From Perkinsus olseni (taxonomy: Eukaryota; Perkinsozoa; Perkinsida; Perkinsidae), in contig JABANP010000148.1 in the NCBI GenBank assembly GCA_013115135.1, positions 1-64,000 on the forward strand: 64,000 bases of DNA, given 5' to 3'. The notes under the pieces were generated by a model. It was not told the DNA's origin. It did not search any database and saw only the letters and a list, made by a program, of their open reading frames with translations. This document shows, in pieces, positions 35,514-47,829 of this stretch. Each line of letters opens with the position of its first letter. Positions within the stretch are counted from its first letter, which is position 1. The translations under genes and the position numbers were made by a program.

Positions 35514-36043
35514 CTGAGAACCAAAGCATTGATATCGCAGATTAGCAGCATCTTTCTCGGGCCATCTCTGGAAGGGCAGACGAGGTCAAACAACGCGTTA
35601 GGTCGCTAGGTTGAGTGTAAGATACTCACATAGTTTATATAACCGATCTTGCCTGCCTCAGTCGGTTTTGGCCTGAGTCAGAAGTAACTTAAAAGGCATG
35701 TGAACCTTGTGGGAGAATATTCGCTACATCGCTGCCCTGATGAGCTTCTCCAAGGACTTTTCCAGGGTTCGAGAGGGAATGGTCATCTCAATAATGCCAA
35801 TCACCGTCTGAACAGCAGGAGCAACTCTCGGCATGCAGCGAAGACAGGAAAATCGACAGGCGGATTCCCCTTGGACTGCAACTTGCAGTCTGCTAGTCAA
35901 TTAGCGAATCCCCAACCTCGCAAAATTCCAGCTGTTCGGCACAGCTGAAACTGGCCTAAGTTGGGACTGTAACAGCCTGTAACAGCCTGTTTCTGTCCCG
36001 ATACGAGATTGCTGTGCTAGGAGGAATCATCGGAGGAATCCTC

Positions 36044-36247
36044 TCAGGGTCGGCTGCTCACCTTCTCGCTGGTCCCAAGATCTACAGCGACATAACAAGG
36101 GTCTTCCTTACAACGGTCGAGCTTCTGGCCTTCCATAATGTCACCAGCCTCATACAGACGATACTCGATATTGGCCAGAGAACGCCTCGGAGGAAGGTAG
36201 CCTTCAAGTAGAGTGAGGAAGGGGAGCAGGAGAGTAGTGCCCTTCAT
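36044..36247 (-). CDS. Short secreted protein, possibly first exon only
   Basis: ORF starting KGTTLLLPFLTLLEGY, a typical signal peptide, then YRLYEAGDIMEGQKLDRC. A good splice donor (GTAAGG) follows LDR, so the annotated end may be intronic and the rest of the gene lies downstream on the minus strand. No family is recognised. Confidence 0.35.
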   Translation of the reverse strand: MKGTTLLLPFLTLLEGYLPPRRSLANIEYRLYEAGDIMEGQKLDRCKEDPCYVAVDLGTSEKVSSRP

Positions 36248-36329
36248 CTCTAACGAGCGAGGGGGAGGGTAGAATATGAACCTACACTGGTTCTTCGCCT
36301 CAGAAATAGTAACGCTACTGTTTATCAAT

Positions 36330-37640
36330 GAGCGCTAGTCGATTAGTCGCATCACACGGCGACTTGTCGAGTACGAGCGACTGATTGTGGGCAATGCTTA
36401 GTATGCAGTGAACGATGGAAAGGTAATCTCCCTACGGTAGAGCAAGCTTAGAAGAAAACCCTCTCTACTCTTCATGAAACCAGACAAGTGATGGTTCGAT
36501 AGCCTGAAGGCCCTATTGCCCAGTGTTTCTCGGCTACTGGCTGCATACAGTGACCACCATCTTCACTGCCTACTGTGTGACACAACCTACGCTTGGGCCA
36601 TCAGCACGCGCCGCATGCTGTCTTCACGCACGGACGTCTAGGAAGTAAGGACCACCATGGCCAAAAGCAGTCTGCCGAACGAAGTCGATCCACACACAGC
36701 CAAATCATAGAGCTACAACTGCTAGATAGCCTCGCATAACAGGGTCGAATGGAGCGCGCTAACTCCTACCACATACTGCAGCCCTCAGCGCTCGCCCCAA
36801 GGTGTCCTCTCGGGCCGAGGGCCTCAGCAAGCGGCATGAGACGATATAGTAATGGTTTCAGCTGACCTGAGTCGATTCGCGCAAGGCCAAGCTACTGGGC
36901 TGCCATTGCCACTCGCAGGTTAACCGGGCACAAACACTCCCCCGTCATAATGTTAATACATGATATCGATGTAGCAATGGAATTGGTGGTGGTCGGTAGA
37001 CGGCCATCTGTCTCCGGGCGGCTAGAGGTACGTATGTCTGCGTGCTCGCATGCAATATAACTCATCACTGTTTGACTATTTGAGATGCTGCCGCTGTCAC
37101 GGGGCTGAGAGAGAGGCAAAACAAGTCTTGAAGAAATTCCAGCGATGATGACATCATCATGATGTAATCAGTGGCTTAATCTAACACGTATACTCATGCA
37201 CGAGACGCAAGATGATACGAGATGCTGGTACCTTGAAAGATATCACCGATCGTCTGTTCTCTCAGACTGAGAGGACAGGCATGTTGCTTTTATGATCATT
37301 ATTGGCATCAGTTGCACTGTCTACATAATAGGGCTGTGCGCAATCTGCTTGCGTTCTACGCCTACTGCAATGACATGTAGCAAGGTATCACCAACCTTGT
37401 CGGCAGCCTACTGTGGCCCGCGGCTTGATGACTATCTGATATCTGCACCTGCCTTAGGGATTGTGTCGCTAGCGTTGTTATCACCGACCGGATCATGACT
37501 TCGGGTTCATCCTTCCTAAAGTAGTCAATGAATGAGTTGAGCTGAGGAACGGCCCTTGCATTGAGTGCTTGCTCAAGGGGCATGATAATGCGGTCCGGTC
37601 CGAACATCACTAGTAAACATAAAAACCATTCGGTTGTTTA
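36330..37640. other. No gene recognised
   Basis: Only short frames without motifs; some small hairpins. Confidence 0.55.
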
Positions 37641-37910
37641 CCAGTGGCAAGACGAGAGTTGCACCGTCTAGGTATGAACATTGTTCCGCACGCGATTGCT
37701 CCCATGTGTGTCATCGCTAAAGTAGAGCACACCCTTCATTTCTTATCGTCATCTTTTTATCCTCTCGTCGGTCCTTATACGGATCCTGTTTGGTTGTTAT
37801 CGCAGAGTGCCGAGCGCGAAGACGGAGTAACAGGGTATGGAAATCGGATTTCCATACCCTGTTGCAGAAGGACAGGCAACTCGCGGAACTCCACGACGTA
37901 ATAGAGCACA
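37640..37910 (+). repeat. Dispersed repeat copy with long hairpin
   Basis: Carries the copy reading RLGMNIVPHAIAPMCVIAKV related to 26042-26430. It is followed at about 37831-37865 by a perfect hairpin, AACAGGGTATGGAAATC then GATTTCCATACCCTGTT, the same GGTATGG...CCATACC type (family D) as in introns. Confidence 0.65.
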
Positions 37911-39100
37911 TCAGTGGTTCATAAAATGCCGGAATCTAGATCACAGATGGAGAGCTCGGCAACGTTGAGATGGTTCGAAGGCAGCCCGAGCAGTGTTAGT
38001 CAAACCTGCCTTCTTCGACTCAAGGACCTTGAGCCGAAGGAGGCGGTGAGAAAACTCACATATGCGGCAACTGAGGGAAAATATGCCGCCAACGGACTGG
38101 CGGTCAAGGAATGACTCATTCTGGTCGAGTGATCTTCCCATGTCGACAGGTGCTCTGCAGCTTGAATGCGAACTTGTCCGAAACTTGGCCCATGAGCTCT
38201 CTTAGCACATTAGTGTGATGATTCACCTCTTGAAGGGTACCGATCCTCGAGTGCGATGATGCACTTTATGACGTGCAGTCCTCAACGTCCCCATCCTGAT
38301 CTCAACGAAAGGTCCATAGTTTGGCGAGTCCTGACCCTAATCCATGTCGAACTCGGTGCTCTCTTTACCGATTCTATTATGGAAGCGATGTGCCGCCGCG
38401 GTATTACCGTGACGGTGGCAACCCTTTCATCACATTTCCCCCGGAAATTTTCCTGACTCTCGTCAACTGAACACAACCGAAGACGCTCATTAAACCTGGA
38501 GAAAGAAATGATTACCTCGAAAAAATGCCTATCTTGAAAAAAGTTTTTTCAAAAAACTATGGACAAGCCCTGCTAAGGAGGGCCTGACGCCTTGAAGGCG
38601 TCACGAAGTTCCTGAGCAAGTGTGTCGGTCCCTTGAAAGGTGCTTCTAGTTAAGTACATTGGCCGAATTCAACAATCACGAATCTTGACCGAATCAAGTT
38701 GAACCCAGATTAACATAGAACAATCTCACCAACCTCGCCTAATTTTCATCGTAAAATCCAGGCTGTTGTCAGTGACAACTTGCCTCGACAACTGCATGAA
38801 ACGGTTGACATCGTCAACTTGACAAGCGAAAGGGAACGCGCATACACACATATTGCTATGAAATGACTATTAAATGTGGTGGACCACTAGATGAAAGGAA
38901 GAGGGAAAATTTCATGGCTAAGCTGACAACCGTACAACAAGTCTTGAACAAAATCTATTTGAGGACGGAAAGAGCCTCCAAAATATTCGTGTATGATCGA
39001 CTCTAATCGACTGACGCTAGCATGAGAGGTGATGCTGCTAGAGGGAAACGTGCCCTCCAGAGGAGGGCCGTGGAGAGACTACGAAGCAGGGAATGATACA
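37911..39100. other. No gene recognised
   Basis: No coding signal I could support. It includes AT-rich stretches around 38500-38560. Confidence 0.55.
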
Positions 39101-39105
39101 CGGGG

Positions 39106-40416
39106 TTACATGTTTTCGACCAGAGCATGGAAGAGAGAATAGTTGTTCCACGGAAAGAGATCGGCCCGTGCCTGCTCTGGTAGTGATGCTTGCAGCGAAA
39201 TGCCATGAAGGCCATGCTCATGGGCAACCTTGATCTTGTTGACAGCACGTGGCTGCGAAAAGAAGAAGTAGTCGCCGCCATACTTGTTGTGCCAAGTGCC
39301 GTTGCCCTGTGGGTTTGCATGGTTGACATATATGAGCATCGAGTACCCGACATCAGCGGAACCGTAGTTCGATCGCGCGAGGAGAGGCACCTGAGATGAA
39401 ACATAGATGGGGGATCCTCGATTTGCACTGAGGGAACAAAAACAGTACGTGGATGACGACTCTCGATACTATTCGAACTTACTTCTAGAACAATTTTGCC
39501 AGGATCCACGCCCGCCGCAGAAGCGTTCCGGATGGCTTTGACGGCGAACTGGTCTGTGTTGAATGCTGCTGTATCGTTATTGTCATTATATCTTGGCCAC
39601 AGAGAGAGGAAGGTGGTATTGGCGATTCCTCCCACTTTGCCCTTCGCGAATACATCCAGCTTGCCGGGCTGCAACCTGACAACCCAACTGTCTCAGGTGA
39701 ATGCAGCCGGATCACAGTGGTCCGGCTTGTGTAGTAATGCATAAGACGAGATTCACACCAGCCTACACATAATTCATAGCTTTGTGCGAATCCCGCGTGT
39801 GCGGTGTCCGAAATCAAGGCCGCTGGCTCTTCCTGATGACTCACCGCAAGACTTACCGGATTGATGAGATCAGCCCTAGCGCGTTGATAGTCTCCAAAGC
39901 CTCTTTCACATGCTCGGCGGTCTGGCCCGAGTAGGGAAGAAACTCTGCGATTCTGAAGCCGTCGACAGGGAAGAGCTTCACGAACTTGGCCACATTCTCG
40001 CGGAAGAGCGTCTTGTTGAAAGGCTTGCCATACATGCCTTGCGCGTCGACCATGTCACCCAGTATCCTGCCGCCTCGGGCTTGCACTCTCTTCCTCAGAG
40101 CCATGAACCCAGTTTGATTCCATCGGCTAGTAGAGTTGTATTCGAGAATGAATCGGACATCGCTTCTCACCATCATGAGGCCGCCGAAGACGAAGTTCTT
40201 GACGCCCTTACCGAGGAGGTACCCGAAGTAGTCGTCCCAAGTGTAGTTGGGGTATTGGGGGCATAGTGCTCGGTTGAAACAGATGGGAGCCTCCTTCACC
40301 GCCCAAGGGTAGGTCAGATCCTTGTAGAACTCTAGATGGCTAGAAGGGGAGGGGGTTGGGCGCAAGAAAGCGGCCGACGCGACGGTACACAAGCACAGGT
40401 TGGCGTAGTTCCTCAT
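39106..40416 (-). CDS. Secreted chitinase-like (GH18 fold) protein, catalytic motif missing
   Basis: Three exons: 39857-40416, 39483-39675 and 39106-39390, 345 residues. The start at 40416 (RNYANLCLCTVASAAFLRP) gives a signal peptide; the upstream open frame is probably leader. The order of elements fits a GH18 TIM barrel: GVKNFVFGGLMM, ARGGRILGDMVDAQ where strand 3 (KVLLSIGG) should be, KLFPVDGFRI where DGxDxDxE should be, AAGVDPGKIVLEVPLLARSN matching the PxKIVLGxPxYGRS strand, and AHEHGLHGISLQAS near the end. The DxxDxDxE acid motif reads VDGFRIAEF, so ordinary chitin hydrolysis is not expected. A carbohydrate-binding or repurposed role is more likely. The fold call is by motif order only. 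Confidence 0.65.
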
Positions 40417-40619
40417 GAGGTGAACTGGAGGGGGAACAACTGCAGGGCTTGTTTCACATGCGACATTCACAGCGAGACAGACGACTCTTAAAGAGGAAGC
40501 TAATGGAAGTCTATGAGGCAAAGACTTCCCAGTCGGAAAACCAAGCATTCCGCTAAAATAGTTGAATGCCACGAGTTCGATTCAGGATAGGTCACCGAAT
40601 TACGTCGACACTGGTGATG

Positions 40620-41390
40620 GCCACTGTCTGATAGAGTAGTACTGAATAACGGGCCTGTTGTTCACAAGTTGTGCCGGCCTGCTACGTCGCATTGTGCGGC
40701 GGTCCGCACAAACTGGCGGCTACGTATGCGTTTGCATACGAAATTTTTGCATTGAAATTCCGAGCTCGGAAAGAATGTCCGAATCATACGTGACGTATGA
40801 TACGTCTGTCCACCATCAAACCAATAACTATAATATGCAGACGGTCGATGGCAGGTCTCTAGGATCCTAGCTCTAACGCAGTAAACTCGCAGACCACTCT
40901 CACAGTGAGAGAAAGTTTCTCAAGCGATGGCTTCAATTCGCGTTTCTCATTGCGTATGTTGTATCACTTCCCGGATTCGTTGAGCGTCACCGTGGTGGAA
41001 AATTTCAAATCACACTTATTTCGCTTCTGATAACGACTGGACCGACTCGGCGCGATTCGGTTGCCGTTACCGTAACACGTGAGCATTCACAAGCCAGCGG
41101 GCACAACCCCTTCGGGCATCCATTCGGGGACGTTCGTGGGCGATATCCAATCAACTGAGTGCAGCAGCACAATAAAAGGAATATTCTACGTGCAAAAGGT
41201 CCTCACAGCCCCTTGAATAATATCGCCACCCAGAGCTCAACTATATGCCATCCCATTCCAAGCCAAACTCGATTCCCGGTGGGTTCCATCAGTGTCTATG
41301 TTTTGGCAGAGTTCTGGTCGGCTTTGGGTTGCTACGTGGCCGCGAAGACCGGAGAGGCTGATCCAAGCAGCCACACAACCTGTCTCCACT
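40620..41390. other. Intergenic, hairpin-rich
   Basis: Short inverted repeats such as GCGGCTACGTATGCGTTTGCATACG, CATACGTGACGTATG and CTCTCACAGTGAGAG. No gene supported. Confidence 0.6.
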
Positions 41391-41391
41391 T

Positions 41392-44300
41392 TTAACGCAA
41401 GAAAGGTATAGAGTAGACACCCGGAGCTCCGGTGACACAAGACAACACATTCTCTCTCGTGCACTTCAGTGCTTCCGCCAAAGGCCTTTCATCAAATCCT
41501 CGAAGCAGCTTCGAAGTTCCGCAAAGCTCCCAGGCTGCTGCGTCTCCGAGATGCCCTGCTAGCCTGAACGAGACAGAGGTCGTGGGTACCTCCTGAGCAA
41601 AGATCAGCTTACCGTTGCCAGTCATTCAAGGACCGACTAAGTCTACGCGGCGATCGATCGTGCCCCATCATCCTTCCATTCAGAAGAGCGCTTCGTTGTA
41701 CTTCGCTCCAGTCTAGGCTGACTCTGTCTGTCACAAATTCTACTAAGCGTTTAGCATGCTCGCTGTACCGCGCTGAAAGTGCGGCTGGGTCGATCGAACG
41801 CTGACAGCCGGTCGCGGAAGGTGTGCTGCTCGAGTTGGCCCAAGCGTAAAGCGCACGGCGAGTGATCATCCTCTGCCGAGCTGTTTTGATACGGTCTGCT
41901 AGCTGTGATAATCGAGAAGACCCTCGAGCCAGGCTCTTCCATAATCTGAGGAAACGCATATGCCGAGAATGTCGAACAGAGGAGGACTATTCCCACCTGA
42001 GAAGGCAACGGAGAGACCGCTGGTTCCTCTGCCCGGAGGATAGGTCCTTCCACCAGTTGAATGCACTGAGTAGTTTGCTCCACTTTAGGATGAGCTCCTG
42101 ACGATAGAGGGCTTTGCGTAGCCATCGGAGCAGCTCGACCATACCACTCTTCCCCCAACTCTAGTCACCCTGGTGGCTCTATACCATCGTTCGAAATGTC
42201 TCATACGCTGCTTCTGTCGAACCTCGTAGGCGTGTTGCAAACACCTGCAGACCGATGTAGAGTCATCACTGATCATGCAAGAGTCCGCCAACCTGCGCCG
42301 CTCCCGATAGAAATCCGACCAGATAGTCAAACATCGACCACCCAGTCGGCTGGCCCTTATCGCTTCCCAAGCACGGGACAACGCCACCGCTCGGGTCAAT
42401 TGCAGCCAGCAGGATAACGCCTTTCGGGCGGGTTTTAGATATGTTCTGCTGCGCAGAGTATCCCTCGAGACCTTCTGCTTGGCGACGTATCCAGCCCAAG
42501 CCGCTGCGACTTCCGCCAGTCTCTTATCAGTGAACCTTACACGAGAAAAACGATGAGCTCCTTCACCGCCCATCCCAGGCAGGCCATCAATCGCTCCAGC
42601 CCGCCTCACCTAGCCGTGATCGCAGTCTCCACCTCCCTCCACAATTCTCTGATGTTCTCTAAACTACGCCTCCACCGACGCCAGGCCGTCGCAAGAAGAC
42701 GACCGTCGAGGGAATCGCCGCTACCAGCCCTGCAGAGCCTTCCCTGAGGAGACCGCAATTCGAAGTCGCATGTATGCCGATCGGTGGACCTTTTCCGCTA
42801 CGGCCTTTTTGTATTCGACAACCGATGACCATCCTCGAGTGACCGACCGTCGCAGGCGAGCCCAATAAAATCCCCTCAGCATCTGAGCTGCACGGCGACG
42901 AGCGACTTGTCGTTTGTACCAACGCCGCCAAGCTCGGAGGCAGTCGAACGTAGCGCGGCGAGGCCGGGTAGAGTTCCACCGTTCAACAGCCTGGTGCTTC
43001 CGCCAAGCTCTGAAAGGCCCGTCATGGGATTCGAACCGGGGTCAATGCATCTACAGGAAGGCCCTATCTCGAGCACACGAAGCTCTTCGTCCGGCAAGCT
43101 TGGCCAGAAGTATGACAGACCTCCATCTCCTGAGCGCCTTAGCCTGGACACCGGCGTCAATGAGGCTGTGCAGGGAGTCCACTGAACAGGATGAGGGGCT
43201 GGGCATGTAACGTCTTACTGCCCACAGCGTGGGTCATGCGTCGTCGACGAAAGTTAGAGAACTCATCGTCACTTCCGCCGATTTTCCCCCACCCGCCCCA
43301 AGGTTTTTACGTAGGTACGTGAAGAGTCCTCACTAAGGACCTTACGTCAGGTTTCCTACTAGATAGGTCTCTGCGGTGGTGCAAAATGCGGTGTTGAACA
43401 CTGCAGCAGTGCCGCCTACCCTTCCGAGCGAAGGCCATCGTCTTCCTCAGTTTTCTCCAGTCCGCGAAGATGCTCTCAACAGCAGCCCTCCGCCTCGGGA
43501 TAACCAAACTTACACCAGCAGCTACGACCGACTGGGACCATCCCATCCAGCGTGTGAAGAGTTGTTGTAACATCATTCGGTTGTATAACTGCTGGGCGGC
43601 AGCCGAGCGCCGGCGCTGAGAGATGAGGTCGACCCAAGCACTGAAGTGTGCTGCTGTATCTTTCTTAGCGGAATACCGTCCGTTGCGGAGGAAGATAACC
43701 TGAGGCACTCCGGCCATCAGAATTGAATTGAGCATCAGAGGCCTACTAATTCTCGTGAATTTCGCGTCTCTTTCCGGCGAGCAGTAAAGGTCCGCCAGCG
43801 TTGTAGGTTTGTTTCGAGGTGGGCATCATCGTGGTTCGTGCTGTAATCGCTGAGGTCCGGTATGACGATACGCATGAGCTTCCATCTGACACCACGCTGA
43901 TGCTCCTAGGGAAGACTGGACCGACCTGGCCTGTCTGCGTCGGGTCGCCAGTCCTCGCCAAGACGCGATCCTTCTGTTCATCACCCTCCGGAACAGCATT
44001 CCTGCCTGCGTTCGCCGAGTTGCTACTCGCGTCGCACTCTCGGCCCAGGTGCTCAGACATCCCCATGACAGGTGTGCTCGGTGATGTTGACGAGCCTTCC
44101 AAACCATCACGATGCTGGCTAGACAGATGACTTTGTAATGTCGTTTTCTCGAGGCTGCAGCGCGGGAGAAGGACTGCCTCAAAAGTCGTCGCCGGGCCGT
44201 TATTGTCGACAGCAACCGAAAGAATACTCGAAGGCGGAGAGATGGATCGGCCCAGATGAGCGATGGGATGAACGACACCTGGGAAGGGAGGGGAAGAATT

Positions 44301-45171
44301 TGCCTCTGAGCTCGGCCACCTACACGATCCGAGGCCTCTCGAAGCCACACCCGAATAGCTTCTTCACGACGTCTCTTCCACTGTGATAAACTCTTTGTCC
44401 GACAAGCACTCAGGTGGCGAGTCACATTCTTCCAACCGAGCAAGGTTCGTTTGGCCGCTCGCCTCATGGCACGGATGATTCGTGGGCTGACGTTGAAGGT
44501 CTCTAGAGCCCTGAGAAGGGATCTTCTCGTGCTAGAGATCGTCTGCCCGATCCTACCAGTCGCGGAAGTATGCCACAGCATGACGCTGCCCTTTGCGACG
44601 ATGCAGCGCCTCTGCGCGTCCTCGAAGGAGGCGGCGGTGCTGTACGAAGTGACGCCAGGCGGGGAACACAGACGACCTAGCCACTCCTAGGATGTGGTCC
44701 TGATGGGGGATAGTCTATTTGAACGAGCTAAAGGACTTGTAGAAATTGCCCCTATACACTGGCCTCGCTCACTCTGCCCGACAATCGTCTGGTCGCCTCC
44801 ACGACATCCAAAGTTCTCCTCCGCCAGGCTGCGAGGTAGACCGAAGTCAGCGCGCAGGCCTCCGAAAGATCCGCTCGATTCGGCGTGTCCTTCAATCTCG
44901 CATTCAGGCGACAGCGATACCATCTGGTAGCCACCATTTGCCTCTGCCACACTTGCAGGTGTCTTTCGATAACCGTACGGAGGAGGCAGCGTTCGACGCG
45001 CCAAGCCCGAACTCTCCCTCGGATCTTGTTTGCGACAAGATCTCGCCACTGGTGGAGGACGGTGGTACTGAGCAGGAGCTCCTGTGAGCCCGAAGATAGT
45101 GATTCGTCGTTGAGATGTAATCGCACAGTGATACGCCGTGGTGATGAGTCAGAGATGGACGGGGTGGCCAT
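41392..45171 (-). CDS. Sfi1-like centrin-binding repeat protein
   Basis: A multi-exon minus-strand gene beginning at the ATG at 45171 (ATPSISDSSPRRITVRLHL) and probably ending at the TAA at 41392. It encodes many Trp-containing helical repeats of about 23-35 residues: LHQWRDLVANK, HLQVWQRQMV, YLAAWRRRTL, PAWRHFVQHRR, TLLGWKNVTRH, SLSQWKRRREE, IVMVWKARQHH, CLSTWAESATR, IASWRGLATRR, HFSAWVDLISQ, LFTRWMGWSQ, IFADWRKLRK, CLRAWRRWYKR, ALSCWLQLTRA, CLTIWSDFYRE, HFERWYRATR and FLRLWKSLAR. This is the Sfi1 pattern (xFxxWxxxxxR), which binds centrin along a long helix at basal bodies and spindle poles. Several exon junctions were not resolved. One intron (43010-43054) is a family T element. Confidence 0.75.
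43010..43054 (-). repeat. Family T intron (tRNA T-arm, sense), 45 nt
   Basis: GTAGATGCATTGACCCCGGT then TCGAATCCCATGACGGGCC and TTTCAG, inside the Sfi1-like gene. It is followed by the exon reading AWRKHQAVERWNS. Confidence 0.8.
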
Positions 45172-46082
45172 AAGGGAGTTTTGTACAATAAGGCTACGAG
45201 TTCAACTCGTCGAGTTGTGTCGGGGTGAGCGATACTATTGAGCTGCATGCTGTCTACCATCCAGAGCCAAATCCTATCATGCCATCGATTCCCAGCCTTT
45301 CTACGACATTAACTCTGGTTGCGTTCTATCGGCAGTCTGGATTCAGCGTTGCTTCTCATCGCAGCAAGATAGGATCAGCGATATACCAAGATAAGAGTTG
45401 TCTCTACATCGCTTAGTCGGACTGAGTTAGTCCAAGCGGTAATAGAGACCGTGTTGGTAAGGATCATCATCAGACCCAGCACCGTGCTGGGTCGTGCCGT
45501 GCTGGCAGCACGGTGTAATCGGCTGATGGCAGTGGTGATATCGAAAGGGTATATGCTGTTGTGGGTTGGCGCAGGAAATACTCACTGGGATCGACGGCAG
45601 CAACCACCGAAGACTCGCCCTTCAAGACCGAATCGATTGAAGGATTCTAGTCAGGTCAGGTTAGTGAAAGGGGAGACCAAAACAACAAGAACCCAAAAAA
45701 GTCCACTAACTTCCTAGTAAACATCAAAGACGTTACCTAAAAAGTGAACATCGGCCATGTTCGCCTAGGCTGGTCTGATAACAAGTTGCATAAGGGGACA
45801 GAGATGAGCCGGAAAAAGCACACAAGTTTCGGAAGTAACCTCAATGTGTCATGTCACAAGGTGACCGGCTTGAAAGAGTACATGCTGACGGTTAACAAAC
45901 GGCTGGCGAAGAATATGATCAGATCATAGTGGTCTAGGGACACTTTCTGACCGGAACCCGATAACCAATGAGCGGGTTGTCAGAATCGTTTTATGTCCGG
46001 TCATTAGCGGCAACAACCACATAAACCACCGCATTGAGCCATAGCGGGCCAAACAAGGGGACCAGATGTAGGCAAGTCCCGT

Positions 46083-46349
46083 GGATAAGCAGAACTTACA
46101 GAAATCACAGAGACTGCCTCGTAGTCCTGGAGTGTCGGACGAGGCTTTCTTGGCAAAGCCGGGCAGTAGGTGACTCTCCGAACCTTCACTGGTAGTGAAT
46201 TCATCATCGAACTCGTAGTGGCCCTTAGCAGCTCCAACCTGCATCATGGGGGACCAGATTTCTTTCTGGCCCTTGGAGTCGATATCACCGTCCAGAGCAG
46301 CGACGGTGACACCAATGATGAGCAGAATCCTCGTAACGAAGTTTATCAT
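46083..46349 (-). CDS. Small secreted protein, first exon
   Basis: Starts INFVTRILLIIGVTVAALDG, a signal peptide, then an acidic segment (GHYEFDDEFTTSEGSESH) and GLRGSLCDF. A GTAAGT donor follows SLCDF, so the open frame beyond it (Trp-rich) is probably intronic. Downstream exons on the minus strand were not identified. No family is recognised. Confidence 0.45.
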
Positions 46350-46851
46350 TGTTATACAACGAACTCTGGTTGGATATTCAACTCAGCCCAACCCAAACCG
46401 CTTGCTGTTCTCAGCCGAACTCCAATCTGAGGAGAGTCAGAAGTTCCCACTAGGAAGTTCCTACTAGGAACGAAGAGGGGCGCCAGTAGGCACTTTGTCC
46501 ACTGCCGATTTGATGACTCATCTGAAATGATGTTCGCCGGCCACTGCCGGTCCTCTCAGGTTTCCTTTGGGGGACCAACAAGGGCCTTGTCACATCGGAG
46601 CCAAATTTGCAAACTTCGGCTGAGCTGAGGTTGATGAGCAATTCTCGAGCATCTGCGCAACGCAGACTGTGTACTAGAATTAGCCAACTCGACTCCACCT
46701 TTCCGCCTCAAAATAGTATCACTGTATAATGAGGTATTAGACATTACGCAGGAGAGATTATACGAATGGGAATAAACCTTGAACAATAAATGATAACGAT
46801 CACCTCACAGCACAGAGAGTATTGGTCAATCATATACCCGAATAACGATAG

Positions 46852-47824
46852 CTACACCTTTTCAACAACTAGTTCGACAGTGGAACCATCAAGTTCGCCG
46901 AGGCGGGCGAAGTTGGATGTACGAATCTGAAACGGGAATATCTATTCCGCACGTGGAACATTCAATTTCGCGTTGGGACTTTCGAGTCCGCACGTTGGCT
47001 TTTCGTAAGTTCAATTTCGACACGATGGAACTTTCAACTTCGCAATAGGAAACTTCAATTTCGCATTCGAACATTCAATATTCGTGAGCGGTCCTTGGAA
47101 CCTTCAATTTCGCGGCACTGGAACATTCAACTTCGCAAATGGGATGTTCGATTTCGTTGTTCCCAGCACTTTTTTTGCACTTCAATCCCCAATGAACACG
47201 AGAAGAACGCGCATGCTGAAACACAGTTCATGTGATGATGTCATGGCTACACTTCCGTAGGCATCGTCACTCGGTCACGGTGCCCCAAGCGGCTCGCCTA
47301 TGCGGGCACGCAATCGGATTCCTTGGAAAAGCGATCAACTTGGAAGATATGCCAGTTGGCGCTTAGATCGTTAAACGATCATCGATTCGCTGCAAGGCCG
47401 ATCCGTCACTACCGCGTGGCGGAAGTGTAGCCATGACATCATCACATGAACTGTGTTTCAGCATGCGCGTTCTTCTCGTGTTCATTGGGGATTGAAGTGC
47501 AAAAAAGTGCTGGGAACAACGAAATCGAACATCCCATTTGCGAAGTTGAATGTTCCAGTGCCGCGAAATTGAAGGTTCCAAGGACCGCTCACGAATATTG
47601 AATGTTCGAATGCGAAATTGAAGTTTCCTATTGCGAAGTTGAAAGTTCCATCGTGTCGAAATTGAACTTACGAAAAGCCAACGTGCGGACTCGAAAGTCC
47701 CAACGCGAAATTGAATGTTCCACGTGCGGAATAGATATTCCCGTTTCAGATTCGTACATCCAACTTCGCCCGCCTCGGCGAACTTGATGATTCCACTGTC
47801 GAACTAGATGTTGAAAAGGTGTAG
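46852..47824. mobile_element. Large near-perfect inverted repeat (foldback-type element)
   Basis: Arms 46852-47257 and 47420-47824 (about 405 bp each) are almost perfect reverse complements: one length difference in a T/A run (7 versus 6) and a few mismatches near the outer ends. The spacer is 162 bp. Each arm is built of degenerate 20-23-bp direct repeats of the type GGAACNTTCAAYTTCGC. Identical 61-codon frames on opposite strands (46889-47074 and 47602-47787) are by-products of the symmetry. No transposase is present, which fits a non-autonomous foldback element or a recent inverted duplication. Confidence 0.85.
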
Positions 47825-47829
47825 ATTGA

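Noticed and set aside
46889..47787. Two identical 61-codon proteins on opposite strands.
   Set aside because: They arise from the two arms of the inverted repeat and contain only the 20-23-bp subrepeats in translation.
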